DNA of 64,000 nt, taken from the NCBI RefSeq assembly GCF_900129855.1, contig NZ_LT670819.1, forward strand, positions 9,176,001 through 9,240,000, given 5' to 3'. Below the pieces are notes generated by a model. That model saw only the letters and a program-made list of their open reading frames with translations, made no database searches and was not told where the DNA came from. Position numbers and translations under genes: made by a program. Source of the DNA: Streptomyces sp. 3214.6. GTDB lineage: Bacteria > Actinomycetota > Actinomycetes > Streptomycetales > Streptomycetaceae. Shown here piece by piece: positions 33,270-42,028 of the stretch (its first letter is position 1; every line of letters begins with the position of its first letter).

Positions 33270-33617
33270 CTACGACGGGTCCTGGAGCAGCCCCACGAGG
33301 TTGCCGTCCGTGTCCTTCACGAAGGCGATGAGCCGGCCGTTGCCCACGTCCTGGGCGTCCTGCAGCAGCTCCGCGCCCGCCGCCACCAGCGCGGCGAGCC
33401 GGTCGCGCAGGTCCGTGACGTGCCAGTACGGGACCGGTCCGGTCATCCCCTTGGCGTGTCCGTTCGGGTCGAGGCCGACGTCCTGCCCGGCGGCCTTGAA
33501 GCCGACGTAGTAGGGCGTGTCGGCGTACGGCTCGACCTCCAGCAGCGCGCTGAACAGGGCCTTCGCCTGGTCGAGGTCCTTGACGGGGTAGATGATCGTC
33601 TGCAGGCCGGCAGTCAT
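33270..33617 (-). CDS. VOC-superfamily (glyoxalase/bleomycin-resistance fold) protein
   Basis: 115 residues with two beta-alpha-beta-beta-beta repeats expected for the vicinal-oxygen-chelate fold: IIYPVKDLDQAKALFSALL near the start and a second half ending GRLIAFVKDTDGNLVGLLQD. The terminal D-x-D-G-N-x-x-x-L segment is typical of the family. Function ranges from metal-dependent lyases to drug-binding proteins and is not assignable. It stands alone between the MarR and LacI genes. Confidence 0.8.
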   Translation of the reverse strand: MTAGLQTIIYPVKDLDQAKALFSALLEVEPYADTPYYVGFKAAGQDVGLDPNGHAKGMTGPVPYWHVTDLRDRLAALVAAGAELLQDAQDVGNGRLIAFVKDTDGNLVGLLQDPS

Positions 33618-33746
33618 GGCGTCCTCCTCAATGAGATGCGGTACGCGGTGTCCGCGTCCGTGTTCTCACGCTAAGCCGGGGGAGCGCGGGACGGCTTCTC
33701 CGATCCTGACCGGTCCCGCCGACGCGACCGGAGCGGAGCGGTCAGC

Positions 33747-34781
33747 TCACGTCGAGTCCCGCTTCACCAGCTCCGTCGGCAGGATCACCGCCGCCGGGTC
33801 CTCGCCGCCTATCTGGGCGAGCAGCACCCGCACCATCTCGGCGCTGATGCGGTCGTAGGGCTGGCGGATCGTGGTGAGAGCGGGGACGGCCTCCGTCGCC
33901 GCGACGGAGTCGTCGAAGCCGCCCACGGACACGTCCTCGGGAACCCGGCGCCCCGCCTGGCGCAGCGCGGTCAGCGCACCCCGCGCCATCAGGTCGGAGG
34001 CGACGAACACGGCATCCATGTCCGGGGCCTGCGCCAGCAGTCGTTCGGCCCCCGCCTTGCCGCTGGCCCGGCTGTAGTCCCCGGAGACCACGAGCCGCTC
34101 GTCGACCTCGACGCCCGCCTCCATGAGCACCTCCTTGTAGCCGGCGAGCCGGTCCACCCCGCCCGGTGTGTCCAGCGGGCCGCTCACCATGCCGATCCGG
34201 CGCCGGCCCAGCGACACCAGATGGCGCACCATGTCACGGGCGCCGTCCCGGTCGTCCGCCGCCACATAGCTCACCTTGGAGCGCAGCCCCATCGGCTTGC
34301 CGCACTGCACGAGGGGCACCCCCGCCTCCCGCAGCTCCTCCGCGACCGGGTCGCCGGAGTGGCTGGAGACCAGCAGCACCCCGTCGACATGGCCCGCGGT
34401 GATGTACCGGGTGATGCGCCGCCGCTCGTCCTTGGTGCCCGCGAGCATCAGCAGCAGGGGGATGTCGTGCGCTGCCAGCGCCTGGGTGCAGCCGCTGAGC
34501 AGCACATTGAAGTTGGGGTCCTCGAAGAACCGTTCCTGAGGCTCCGTCAGCAGGAAGCCCACGGAGTCGGAACGGCCGGTGATCAGTGAGCGGGCGTGCC
34601 GGTTCACGACGTACCCCGTCCTGCGGATCGCGGCGTTGACCGCCTCCGCCGCCGACGGGCTGACGTAGTGCCCGCCGTTGAGGACGCGCGAGACGGTGCC
34701 TCGTGAGACTCCTGCCTCGCGCGCCACGTCGTGGATGGTCGGCGGTTTGCGCCGGCCCCCCGCACCATTGTTCATGGTCAT
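33747..34781 (-). CDS. LacI-family repressor of the galactan locus
   Basis: 344 residues. The N-terminal helix-turn-helix reads PPTIHDVAREAGVSRGTVSRVLNGG, followed by a hinge helix and a periplasmic-binding-protein-like sugar domain ending VPALTTIRQPYDRISAEMV. It is the last gene of a divergent galacto-oligosaccharide uptake operon, with its start (ATG 34781) overlapping the permease stop by 4 bp (ATGA). It is the natural regulator of the operator at 37963-37976, and a galactose-containing saccharide is the expected inducer. Placement downstream of the transporter means it is self-regulated if it binds that operator. Confidence 0.88.
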   Translation of the reverse strand: MTMNNGAGGRRKPPTIHDVAREAGVSRGTVSRVLNGGHYVSPSAAEAVNAAIRRTGYVVNRHARSLITGRSDSVGFLLTEPQERFFEDPNFNVLLSGCTQALAAHDIPLLLMLAGTKDERRRITRYITAGHVDGVLLVSSHSGDPVAEELREAGVPLVQCGKPMGLRSKVSYVAADDRDGARDMVRHLVSLGRRRIGMVSGPLDTPGGVDRLAGYKEVLMEAGVEVDERLVVSGDYSRASGKAGAERLLAQAPDMDAVFVASDLMARGALTALRQAGRRVPEDVSVGGFDDSVAATEAVPALTTIRQPYDRISAEMVRVLLAQIGGEDPAAVILPTELVKRDST

Positions 34782-35683
34782 GACTTTACGGCTCCGGACA
34801 GCAGATCCAGGCTCCAGAAGCGCTGAATGACCAGGAAGAGCGCCACCAGCGGAAACACGGCCAGGAACGCGCCGGTGATCACCAGCGTGTAGAGCGCCGG
34901 GGTGTTGGCGCCCTGTTCGAGGAGCGTGAACAGGCCGAGCGTGATCGGGAACTTCTCGTCGTCGCTGAGCATGATGTACGGCAGCAGGAAGTTGTTCCAG
35001 ATCGCCACGAACTGGAACAGGAACACCGTCACCATGCCGGGCACCATCATCGGCAGCGCGATCCGGGTGAAGATTCGCCACTCGCTCGCCCCGTCCATCC
35101 GGCCGGCCTCCACCACGTCGCTCGGCACGGCCGCGGCCGCGTAGATGCGCGCGAGGTAGACGCCGTACGGCGAGAGGATCTGCGGCAGCAGCACGGACCA
35201 GTAGGAGTCCGTGAGGTCCGCGTTCGCCATCAGCAGGTACTGCGGGATGGCGAGGATGATCGGCGGCATCAGCACGCCGGCGAGCAGCACGTTGAACAAT
35301 GTCTCGCGGCCCCGGAAGCGGTACGTCGCCAGCGCGTAGCCGCTGAACGCCGACACACACGTCGACAGCAGCGCTCCGAGGATCGCGTACAGGGCGGAGT
35401 TGCCCATCCACTGCCAGTAGATGCCGTCACGGTAGGCGTTGAGGTCCGTGAGGTTGTCGGCGAAGCCGGTGCCCGGCAGGAACGTGAAGGTGGAGAACAG
35501 CTCACTGCCCGACTTGGTGGACGCGATCACCACCCACGCCACCGGCAGCAGGCAGTAGATCGCGCCCACCAGCAGCGTGATCGTCGGCACCAGCGCGATC
35601 CGGCTGCGCAGCGGCGGACGGCTGTGCGCCGTGCCCGTCGTACCGGCCGCCGAAGGGGCTTTCTGTACGGCAAGAGAACTCAT
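34778..35683 (-). CDS. ganQ: Galacto-oligosaccharide ABC permease (MalG/GanQ type)
   Basis: 301 residues with six expected transmembrane helices; the first is near residues 28-52. The binding-protein-dependent transport EAA loop reads DVVEAGRMDGASEWRIFTRI, where the ATPase docks. With GanP and the binding lipoprotein it forms a CUT1-type sugar importer. No ATPase gene is in the operon, as is usual in Streptomyces, where the shared MsiK ATPase serves many sugar importers. Starts at an ATG overlapping the ganP stop (35680-35683). Name is by locus similarity to Bacillus gan. Confidence 0.85.
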   Translation of the reverse strand: MSSLAVQKAPSAAGTTGTAHSRPPLRSRIALVPTITLLVGAIYCLLPVAWVVIASTKSGSELFSTFTFLPGTGFADNLTDLNAYRDGIYWQWMGNSALYAILGALLSTCVSAFSGYALATYRFRGRETLFNVLLAGVLMPPIILAIPQYLLMANADLTDSYWSVLLPQILSPYGVYLARIYAAAAVPSDVVEAGRMDGASEWRIFTRIALPMMVPGMVTVFLFQFVAIWNNFLLPYIMLSDDEKFPITLGLFTLLEQGANTPALYTLVITGAFLAVFPLVALFLVIQRFWSLDLLSGAVKS

Positions 35684-36603
35684 CGTGCTGCCTCCTGCTT
35701 GTTACGACGGTTGGCGGCCCGCAGAAAGCCGAACGACAGCACCAGCGTGGCGATCGCGATGATCACGGCCTCGGCGGCCGCCTGGTAGATGTCACCGGTG
35801 CCGAACGCGTCCCGGTACACCTTCATCAGCGGACTCCAGGTCGTGGACACGGAGTTGGTGAGCGGCTTCAGGGTGGTCGGCTCGTTGAACACCTGGAGCG
35901 TGGCGATGATCGAGAAGAAGAAGGTCAGCACCAGCGAGGGCGCCACCATCGGGATCTTGATCCTCAGCGCGATCTGCAGCGGGGTGGCGCCGTCCAGCTT
36001 CGCCGCCTCGTACACCTCGGCCGGGATGGCCTGCAGCGAGGTGTAGATGACGATCATGTTGAAGCCGGTGCCGCCCCAGACCGCGATGTTCGACAGGGCG
36101 AGGTACAGCGGACCGCCGTCCAGCAGGTCCGGCTGCGGCATGCCCAGCTTCTGGAGCACGTAGTAGAAGGGGCTGACGTCCGGAAGGTACAAAAAGCCCC
36201 ACAGCAGCGCCGCCACCACGCCGGGGATGGCGTACGGCAGGAAGATCGCGAGCCGGGTGAAGGGCGCGAGGCGCACCTTGTCGGAGTCGAGCATCAGCGC
36301 GAACAGCAGCGCCAGGCCCAGCATCACCGGAACGACGATGCAGCCGTACCCGAGGACGCGCAGCGCGCCGTCGACCAGCTCGCTGTCGGTGAGGGCGTCG
36401 GTGTAGTTCTCGATGCCGGCCCAGACCTCCTTCCGCGCGCCCGACCCCAGGCCGAGGCCGGAGACGTGCACCTTGTGGAAGCTGAGCCAGACCGCGTACC
36501 CGATGGGCAGCGCGAAGAACAGGGCGAAGAGGATCGTCGCGGGGAGGAGGAAGGCATACGGGGCCCCCTTGACCCCGTACGACTTCCGGCGTGCGGTGGT
36601 CAC
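35680..36603 (-). CDS. ganP: Galacto-oligosaccharide ABC permease (MalF/GanP type)
   Basis: 307 residues. An N-terminal helix reads APYAFLLPATILFALFFALP, and a periplasmic loop precedes the permease core. The ATPase-docking loop reads AEVYEAAKLDGATPLQIALRI. It forms the pore with GanQ. The GTG start at 36603 overlaps the lipoprotein gene's stop by 4 bp (GTGA), consistent with a tightly coupled transporter operon. Confidence 0.87.
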   Translation of the reverse strand: MTTARRKSYGVKGAPYAFLLPATILFALFFALPIGYAVWLSFHKVHVSGLGLGSGARKEVWAGIENYTDALTDSELVDGALRVLGYGCIVVPVMLGLALLFALMLDSDKVRLAPFTRLAIFLPYAIPGVVAALLWGFLYLPDVSPFYYVLQKLGMPQPDLLDGGPLYLALSNIAVWGGTGFNMIVIYTSLQAIPAEVYEAAKLDGATPLQIALRIKIPMVAPSLVLTFFFSIIATLQVFNEPTTLKPLTNSVSTTWSPLMKVYRDAFGTGDIYQAAAEAVIIAIATLVLSFGFLRAANRRNKQEAAR

Positions 36604-37931
36604 TCGGAGACCTCGAAGCCCTGCTTCTTCATGTCGGCGACGGTGTCCGACTGCATCTTGTCCAGAGCGGCAGAGAAGTCCGACTTGTTCTTCGCGGCGG
36701 CGCCGAACGCGTCCTTGAAGGTCGTGTAGGCGACGTTCACGTTCGGGCCCCAGGCCGACGGCGCCGTCGTCTTCGCGATCTTGGCGGCGGTGGTGTAGAA
36801 GTCCGCCTGGTTGGAGAAGTAGGCCGGCGGGGTGGTGAAGGCGCCGCTGAGCTGGGCCGAGGTGGAGGCCGGGTAGATGCCGCTCTCCTTGGCCAGCGCG
36901 TTGAGGGCGTCGCCGTCGGTGTTCAGCCAGGCGGCGAACTTGGCGGCGGCCTCCTTGTGCTTGGAGTCCGTGGTCACGGCCGTGGAGGAGCCGCCCCAGC
37001 TGCCGGTGACGTTCTCGCCGTTCGACCACTGGGGGAGCGGGGCCATCGCCCACTTGCCCTTGGTGTCGGGCGCGGCTGTGGTCAGGGTGCCCGGCGCCCA
37101 CACGGCAGAGACCCAGGCGATCTGCTTGCCGGTGTTGAGCGCCTTGTTCCAGGCCGGGGTGTACATCGGCTGGTTGTCGATGGCGCCCTCCTTGACGAGG
37201 CCGCCCCAGAAGTCGGCGACCTTCTTGGTGGCCGTGTCGTTGACGCCGACCTTCCACTTGTCGCCGGAGGTGGTCCACCACTTGGCACCGGCCTGCTGGG
37301 CGAGGCCCGCGAAGAGACCGGAGTCGTTGGCGGAGAACGTGGTGAGGTCGAGGTCCGGCGCCTTCTTCTTCAGCGTGCGGGCCGTCTCGGCGAACTGATC
37401 CCAGGTCTGCGGAACCGTCAGGCCGTACTTCTTGAAGAGGTCGGCGCGGTAGTAGAACATCATCGGGCCGATGTCCTGCGGAACCGCGTAGACGGCGTCC
37501 GTGCCCAGCGTCGTCTGCTGCCAGACACCGTCGGCGAACTTGGCTCTGGCGTCGCCGACGTTCTTGGCTATGTCCGCCAGCGCGTCATTGCTGACCAGCG
37601 TCGGCAGCGCCTGGTACTCGGCCTGGACCAGGTCCGGCGCCTTGCCCGCCTTGTGCGCGGTGAGGATCTTGGTGACCAGTGTGTCGCCGGACGCCTGCTT
37701 CTTCACCGTGACGGTGATCTGGTCCTTCTTGCCCTGGCCCTTGTTCCACAGGTCCACGACCTTGTCCATGCCGGGCGTCCAGGTCCAGTACGTCAGCGAG
37801 ACCGGACCGGACTCGGCCTTGCTGTCGTCGTCGGACGAGCCGCACGCGGCGAGCGCGCTGGCGCCGAGCGTGACGGCGATGGCGGAAGCTGCACCTCTGA
37901 CAATGAGCCGCCGACGCTTCGTGTTGGGCAT
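36600..37931 (-). CDS. ganS: Sugar-binding lipoprotein of the galactan ABC importer (GanS type)
   Basis: 443 residues. A signal peptide begins MPNTKRRRLIVRGAASA, with twin-arginine-like basic residues, and ends in the lipobox LAAC with the lipid-modified Cys at about residue 30. The mature part is a CUT1 family-1 solute-binding protein with an early TYWTWTPGMDKVVDLW strand and aromatic-rich pocket residues (AKWWTTSGDKW, VTGSWGGSST). It captures galacto-oligosaccharides outside the membrane for GanPQ. Start at ATG 37931 with a GGGGAGAG site; an upstream in-frame ATG at 37997 would add 22 non-signal residues and lies inside the promoter. First gene of the leftward operon. Confidence 0.9.
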   Translation of the reverse strand: MPNTKRRRLIVRGAASAIAVTLGASALAACGSSDDDSKAESGPVSLTYWTWTPGMDKVVDLWNKGQGKKDQITVTVKKQASGDTLVTKILTAHKAGKAPDLVQAEYQALPTLVSNDALADIAKNVGDARAKFADGVWQQTTLGTDAVYAVPQDIGPMMFYYRADLFKKYGLTVPQTWDQFAETARTLKKKAPDLDLTTFSANDSGLFAGLAQQAGAKWWTTSGDKWKVGVNDTATKKVADFWGGLVKEGAIDNQPMYTPAWNKALNTGKQIAWVSAVWAPGTLTTAAPDTKGKWAMAPLPQWSNGENVTGSWGGSSTAVTTDSKHKEAAAKFAAWLNTDGDALNALAKESGIYPASTSAQLSGAFTTPPAYFSNQADFYTTAAKIAKTTAPSAWGPNVNVAYTTFKDAFGAAAKNKSDFSAALDKMQSDTVADMKKQGFEVSE

Positions 37932-37962
37932 GGATCTCTCCCCTGACCTGGGTCCTGGTGTC

Positions 37963-37976
37963 TGTGAGCGTTCACA
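37963..37976. promoter_or_regulatory. LacI-type operator TGTGAGCGTTCACA
   Basis: A 14-bp near-palindrome (12 of 14 symmetric positions) of the form bound by LacI/GalR-family repressors. It lies directly at the start-site side of the ganS -10 box, overlapping it by one base, where bound repressor would block initiation. A degenerate copy (11 of 14 matching, 38052-38065) lies 89 bp away, in front of the beta-galactosidase gene. Confidence 0.7.
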
Positions 37977-38004
37977 GTAGAGAAACATCCCGGACACTTG
38001 TCAA
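37976..38004 (-). promoter_or_regulatory. Promoter of the ganSPQ-lacI operon
   Basis: On the minus strand a perfect -35 box TTGACA (38004-37999), a 17-bp spacer and a -10 box TCTACT (37981-37976). The complement of the -35 region reads TTGTCA and could serve as the -35 of a divergent promoter for the GH42 gene, with TTATGT 18 bp further on. Confidence 0.65.
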
Positions 38005-38092
38005 TGGTTGTTGCTGTGCGGTTATGTTGGGCACGCACCGCCAACCTGATGTGTGCACGTTCCCATATGTTCGATCAAACGGGAGAAAATCC

Positions 38093-40114
38093 ATGCCGGA
38101 GACCACCCCCAGGGGCCTCACCGGGCTCGCCTTCGGTGGGGACTACAACCCCGAACAGTGGCCGGAAACCGTCTGGCAGGACGACGTCCGGCTGATGCGG
38201 GAGGCCGGCGTCACCATGGTGAGCGTCGGGATCTTCTCCTGGGCCCTGCTGGAGCCCTCGCCCGGGGTGTACGACTTCGGCTGGCTGGACCGGATCATCG
38301 ACCTGCTGCACGAGAACGGCATCCGCGTCGACCTGGGCACCCCCACCGTCGTCCCGCCGGTCTGGTTCTTCCGCAACCACCCGGAGGCGCTGCCGGTGAC
38401 GCCCGAGGGCGTCCGCTACGAGTTCGGCTCGCGCGGGGCCATCTGCCACAGCAACACGGACTACCGGGCCGCGGCGGCGAACATCACCAGCCGGCTCGCC
38501 GAGCGCTACGGCGACCACCCGGCGCTGGCGATGTGGCACGTGCACAACGAGTACGGCGTCCCCGTCTCGGCCTGCTACTGCGACTCCTGCGCCGCCCACT
38601 TCCGCCGCTGGCTGGCGACGACGTACGGCACGGTGGAGGCGGTCAACGAGGCGTGGGGCACCGCCTTCTGGGGCCAGCGCTACGCGGACTTCGAGGAGAT
38701 CAACCCGCCGCGCGCCACCCCGACCGTCGGCAACCCGGGCCAGGCCCTGGACTACAAGCGGTTCGCCGACGCCACCATGCGCGAGAACTTCTGCGCGGAG
38801 CGGGACATCCTGCACCGCCTCGCGCCCGGCGTCCCGGTGACGACGAACTTCATGACCGCCCTCAGCCAGTGCGACTCCGTCGACTACTGGGCCTGGGGCC
38901 GCGAGGTAGACCTCGTCACCAACGACCACTACCTGATCACCGACGGCCGCCGCACCCACGTCAACCTCGCGATGGCCGCCGACCTCACCCGCTCCGTCGG
39001 CGCCGGCGCGCCCTGGATCCTGCTGGAGCACTCCACCTCGGGCATCAACTGGCAGCCGCGCAACCCCGCCAAGGCCCCCGGCCAGATGGCCCGCAACTCC
39101 CTCGCCCATGTGGCCCGCGGCTCCGAGGGCGCCATGTTCTTCCAGTGGCGGCAGTCCCGGCGCGGCGCCGAGAAGTTCCACTCGGCGATGGTCCCGCACG
39201 GCGGCACCGACACCCGCGTGTGGCGCGAGGTCGTCGAGCTCGGCGCCTCCCTCGACTCCCTCAGCATGATCGGCGGCACCCGCACCGAAGCCGACGTGGC
39301 GATGCTCTGGGACTGGCACTCCTGGTGGGCGCAGAACCTCGCCTGGCGCCCCAGCGAGGACGCCGACCCGCGCGAGCGCGCCGACGCCTTCTACGAGGTC
39401 CTCTACGACCGCCACCTCACCGTCGACTTCGCCCGTCCCGAGGGCGACCTCGCGCAGTACCCGCTGGTCGTGGTCCCCGCCCTGTACCTGATGACCGAGG
39501 CGGCCGGGAACAACCTCAGGGAGTACGTCGAGAACGGCGGCACCCTCGTCGTGTCGTACTTCTCCGGCATCGTCGACGAGCACGACGCCGTCCACGAAGG
39601 CGCCTACCCCGGCGCGCTCCGGGACGTCCTCGGCCTCACCGTCGAGGAGTTCTCCCCGCTGCTCCAGGGCGAGGGCGTGCGCCTCACCGGCCCCGACGGC
39701 TCCGAGCTCGGCGGCGACGTGTGGACGGAGTTCGTCGTCCCACGGGGCGCCGAGACCGTCTGGACCTACGCCGACGGCCTCACCGCCGGGCACCCGGCCG
39801 TCACCCGGCACCGCCTCGGTGAGGGCACCGCCTGGTACGTCTCCACCCGCCTCGGCCACGAGGGCCTGGACGCGGTGCTCGGCTGGGCCGCCGAGGACGC
39901 CTCGATCGCCCCGCGCGCCGACCTGCCCCACGACGTCGAGGTCGTGCGGCGCTCCGGCGAGACGGGCGGCTACCTCTTCGCGATCAACCACACCGCCACC
40001 GACGCCAAGGTGCCGCTGGAGACCTCCGGCACCGAACTGCTGACGGGCGAACGCGCTGCCGGCCGCCTCGCGGTCCCGGCGGGAGCCGTCCGGGTCGTGC
40101 GACTCGACGGCTGA
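38093..40114 (+). CDS. ganA: GH42 beta-galactosidase (intracellular)
   Basis: 673 residues, normal length for glycoside hydrolase family 42: an (alpha/beta)8 barrel with acid/base Glu153 in HNEYG and nucleophile Glu312 in ILLEHS, then a beta-galactosidase trimerisation domain and a small C-terminal beta domain. Cysteines in CYCDSC after the acid/base loop belong to the Zn cluster seen in many GH42 enzymes. There is no signal peptide, so it cleaves imported beta-1,4-galacto-oligosaccharides to galactose in the cytoplasm. ATG 38093 has a GGGAG site. It is divergent from the importer operon and followed by the secreted galactanase. Confidence 0.93.
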   Translation: MPETTPRGLTGLAFGGDYNPEQWPETVWQDDVRLMREAGVTMVSVGIFSWALLEPSPGVYDFGWLDRIIDLLHENGIRVDLGTPTVVPPVWFFRNHPEALPVTPEGVRYEFGSRGAICHSNTDYRAAAANITSRLAERYGDHPALAMWHVHNEYGVPVSACYCDSCAAHFRRWLATTYGTVEAVNEAWGTAFWGQRYADFEEINPPRATPTVGNPGQALDYKRFADATMRENFCAERDILHRLAPGVPVTTNFMTALSQCDSVDYWAWGREVDLVTNDHYLITDGRRTHVNLAMAADLTRSVGAGAPWILLEHSTSGINWQPRNPAKAPGQMARNSLAHVARGSEGAMFFQWRQSRRGAEKFHSAMVPHGGTDTRVWREVVELGASLDSLSMIGGTRTEADVAMLWDWHSWWAQNLAWRPSEDADPRERADAFYEVLYDRHLTVDFARPEGDLAQYPLVVVPALYLMTEAAGNNLREYVENGGTLVVSYFSGIVDEHDAVHEGAYPGALRDVLGLTVEEFSPLLQGEGVRLTGPDGSELGGDVWTEFVVPRGAETVWTYADGLTAGHPAVTRHRLGEGTAWYVSTRLGHEGLDAVLGWAAEDASIAPRADLPHDVEVVRRSGETGGYLFAINHTATDAKVPLETSGTELLTGERAAGRLAVPAGAVRVVRLDG

Positions 40115-40158
40115 GCCGACTCCCCCTTCGCCCGTGGAGCCGCGAGCCGCGGGCGGAG

Positions 40159-40185
40159 GGGGTCCCTCCCGCAGGAGGGAACCCC
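40159..40185 (+). promoter_or_regulatory. Intercistronic hairpin between beta-galactosidase and galactanase genes
   Basis: GGGGTCCCTCC (40159-40169) pairs with GGAGGGAACCCC (40174-40185) with a one-base bulge and a CGCA loop. It lies in the 104-bp gap between ganA and the galactanase gene and could reduce read-through or stabilise the upstream message. No T-run follows. Confidence 0.5.
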
Positions 40186-40218
40186 ACCCCCATCACGTCG
40201 AAGGGACGACGGACGACG

Positions 40219-41787
40219 ATGTTCCATCCCAGACGCACCCTCAGGGCCCTGCTGCTGCCGCTCGCCGCGGGACTCGCCCTCACGGCCCTGCCCGCGCAGA
40301 CCGCCCAGGCGGCGAGCACCCTCGCCAACGGCGGCTTCGAGTCCGACGGCACCGGCACCGCGACACCGGCCGGCTGGTCCACGTACTCGGCGGCCGGCCA
40401 GAACTCCGCCTCCTTCACCGAGTCCGGAGGTCACGGCGGCAACTACCGCCTGTCCCACTGGGCGTCCACCGCCTACAAGGTGGAGACGTACCAGTACCTC
40501 TCGGGCCTGACCAACGGCTCATACAAGCTGACCGCCTGGGTCCGCTCCAGCGGCGGCCAGAACGCGGCCTACATAGCCCTCAAGAACTGCGGCGGCCCGG
40601 ACCGCCGCACCGACCTGCCGGTCTCGTCCAGCGGCTGGGTGCACATCGTCACGCCGGTCAGCGTGACCAACAACCAGTGCACCATCAGCATCAACAGTGA
40701 CGCGAACGCGGGCAACTGGATCAATGTGGACGACCTGGCCTTCACGTCCGGCACGAGCGGACTGTCGATCAAGGGCGCCGACATCTCCTCCCTCGCCAAG
40801 AGCGAGGCAAAGGGCGGTGTCTACAGGACCGCTTCGGGCGCCACCGGCGACGCGGTCACCATCCTGAAGAACGCCGGCATGAACTACGCGCGCCTGAAGG
40901 TCTGGGTCAACCCGGCCGACGGCTACAACAACAAGACGCGCGTCCTCGCCATGGCCAAGCGCGTCAAGGCCGCCGGGCAGAAGCTCCTGGTCGACTTCCA
41001 CTACTCGGACACCTGGGCCGACCCGGGCGCCCAGTCCAAGCCGGCCGCCTGGGCGAGCCACTCGTACAGCCAGCTCAAGACGGACGTGTACAACCACACC
41101 TACGACGTGTTGAACGCGTTGAAGGCCCAGGGCACCACCGCCGACATGGTCCAGGTCGGCAACGAGATCAACGGCGGCATGCTGTGGTCCGAGGGGTCCA
41201 CCGACAACTGGAGCCAGTTGGCCGGTCTGCTCAACTCCGGCTACGACGCCGTCAAGGCGGTCAGCTCCTCCACCACCGTAGCCCTGCACCTCGCCAAGGG
41301 CGGCGACCTGAGCGGCACCCGCTGGTGGTTCGACAACGCCGTCTCCAACGGAGTGAAGTTCGACGCGATCGGCCTGTCGTACTACGGCTACTGGCACGGC
41401 ACCCTCGCCGACTTCCAGACCACCCTGGACGACGCGGCCTCCCGATACGCCAAGCCCGTGTTCGTCGCCGAGACGGCCTACCCGTTCCGTCTCGACAGCG
41501 ACGACTCGCTCACCAACCAGATCGACCTGTCCTCCGAACTGGTCTCCGGCTACCCGGCGACCGCGGCCGGCCAGCTGGCCTGGATGAACGCCGTCGCGAA
41601 CATCGTGGAGGCCGTCCCGAACGGCCGCGGCCTCGGCGTCTTCTACTGGGAGGCGACCTGGACGGCCGTCACCGGCAACGGCTGGGACCCGACCGACGCC
41701 TCCTCCGGCAACGGCTGGGAGAACCAGGCCCTGTTCGGCTACGACGACAAGGCCCTGTCCTCCATGTCCTGGTTCAGCCACCGCTGA
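40219..41787 (+). CDS. ganB: Secreted GH53 endo-beta-1,4-galactanase with N-terminal carbohydrate-binding domain
   Basis: 522 residues. A Sec signal peptide ends TAQA at about residue 31. Residues ~32-175 form a beta-sandwich starting TLANGGFESDGTG, a pattern common to CBM61-like galactan-binding modules. The GH53 barrel (about 180-522) opens with IKGADISSL and has acid/base Glu316 in QVGNEINGG and nucleophile Glu418 in FVAETAYPF. It cuts beta-1,4-galactan outside the cell, producing oligosaccharides for the GanSPQ importer. It has its own ribosome site (GAAGGGAC) and is followed by a terminator at 41804. Confidence 0.92.
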   Translation: MFHPRRTLRALLLPLAAGLALTALPAQTAQAASTLANGGFESDGTGTATPAGWSTYSAAGQNSASFTESGGHGGNYRLSHWASTAYKVETYQYLSGLTNGSYKLTAWVRSSGGQNAAYIALKNCGGPDRRTDLPVSSSGWVHIVTPVSVTNNQCTISINSDANAGNWINVDDLAFTSGTSGLSIKGADISSLAKSEAKGGVYRTASGATGDAVTILKNAGMNYARLKVWVNPADGYNNKTRVLAMAKRVKAAGQKLLVDFHYSDTWADPGAQSKPAAWASHSYSQLKTDVYNHTYDVLNALKAQGTTADMVQVGNEINGGMLWSEGSTDNWSQLAGLLNSGYDAVKAVSSSTTVALHLAKGGDLSGTRWWFDNAVSNGVKFDAIGLSYYGYWHGTLADFQTTLDDAASRYAKPVFVAETAYPFRLDSDDSLTNQIDLSSELVSGYPATAAGQLAWMNAVANIVEAVPNGRGLGVFYWEATWTAVTGNGWDPTDASSGNGWENQALFGYDDKALSSMSWFSHR

Positions 41788-41803
41788 TCCCCGACCCCGT
41801 CGA

Positions 41804-41840
41804 GCGGGGGCCCGGCCGCACCCCGCGGTCGGCCCCCCGC
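41804..41840 (+). terminator. Terminator after the galactanase gene
   Basis: GC-rich arms 41804-41819 and 41825-41840 pair with a few mismatches, starting 17 bp after the stop, and are followed shortly by a short TTT. It closes the rightward galactan operon. Confidence 0.55.
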
Positions 41841-42028
41841 CCGTTTCGCGACACCGTGCCGAAGTGGCACGCCCGTTCGACGGAGAGTGGTGGGGAACTT
41901 CGGGAAGAGGCAGCAGAGGACAGAGAGATCACCTTCCGGAAAAGCCAGGCAAAAGACCACGGGTACGACCCGCCGCCCACCCTCCCGCCTGCGAGGATGG
42001 CCGCCTCCTCAAGGAAGGTCGGACCCAT

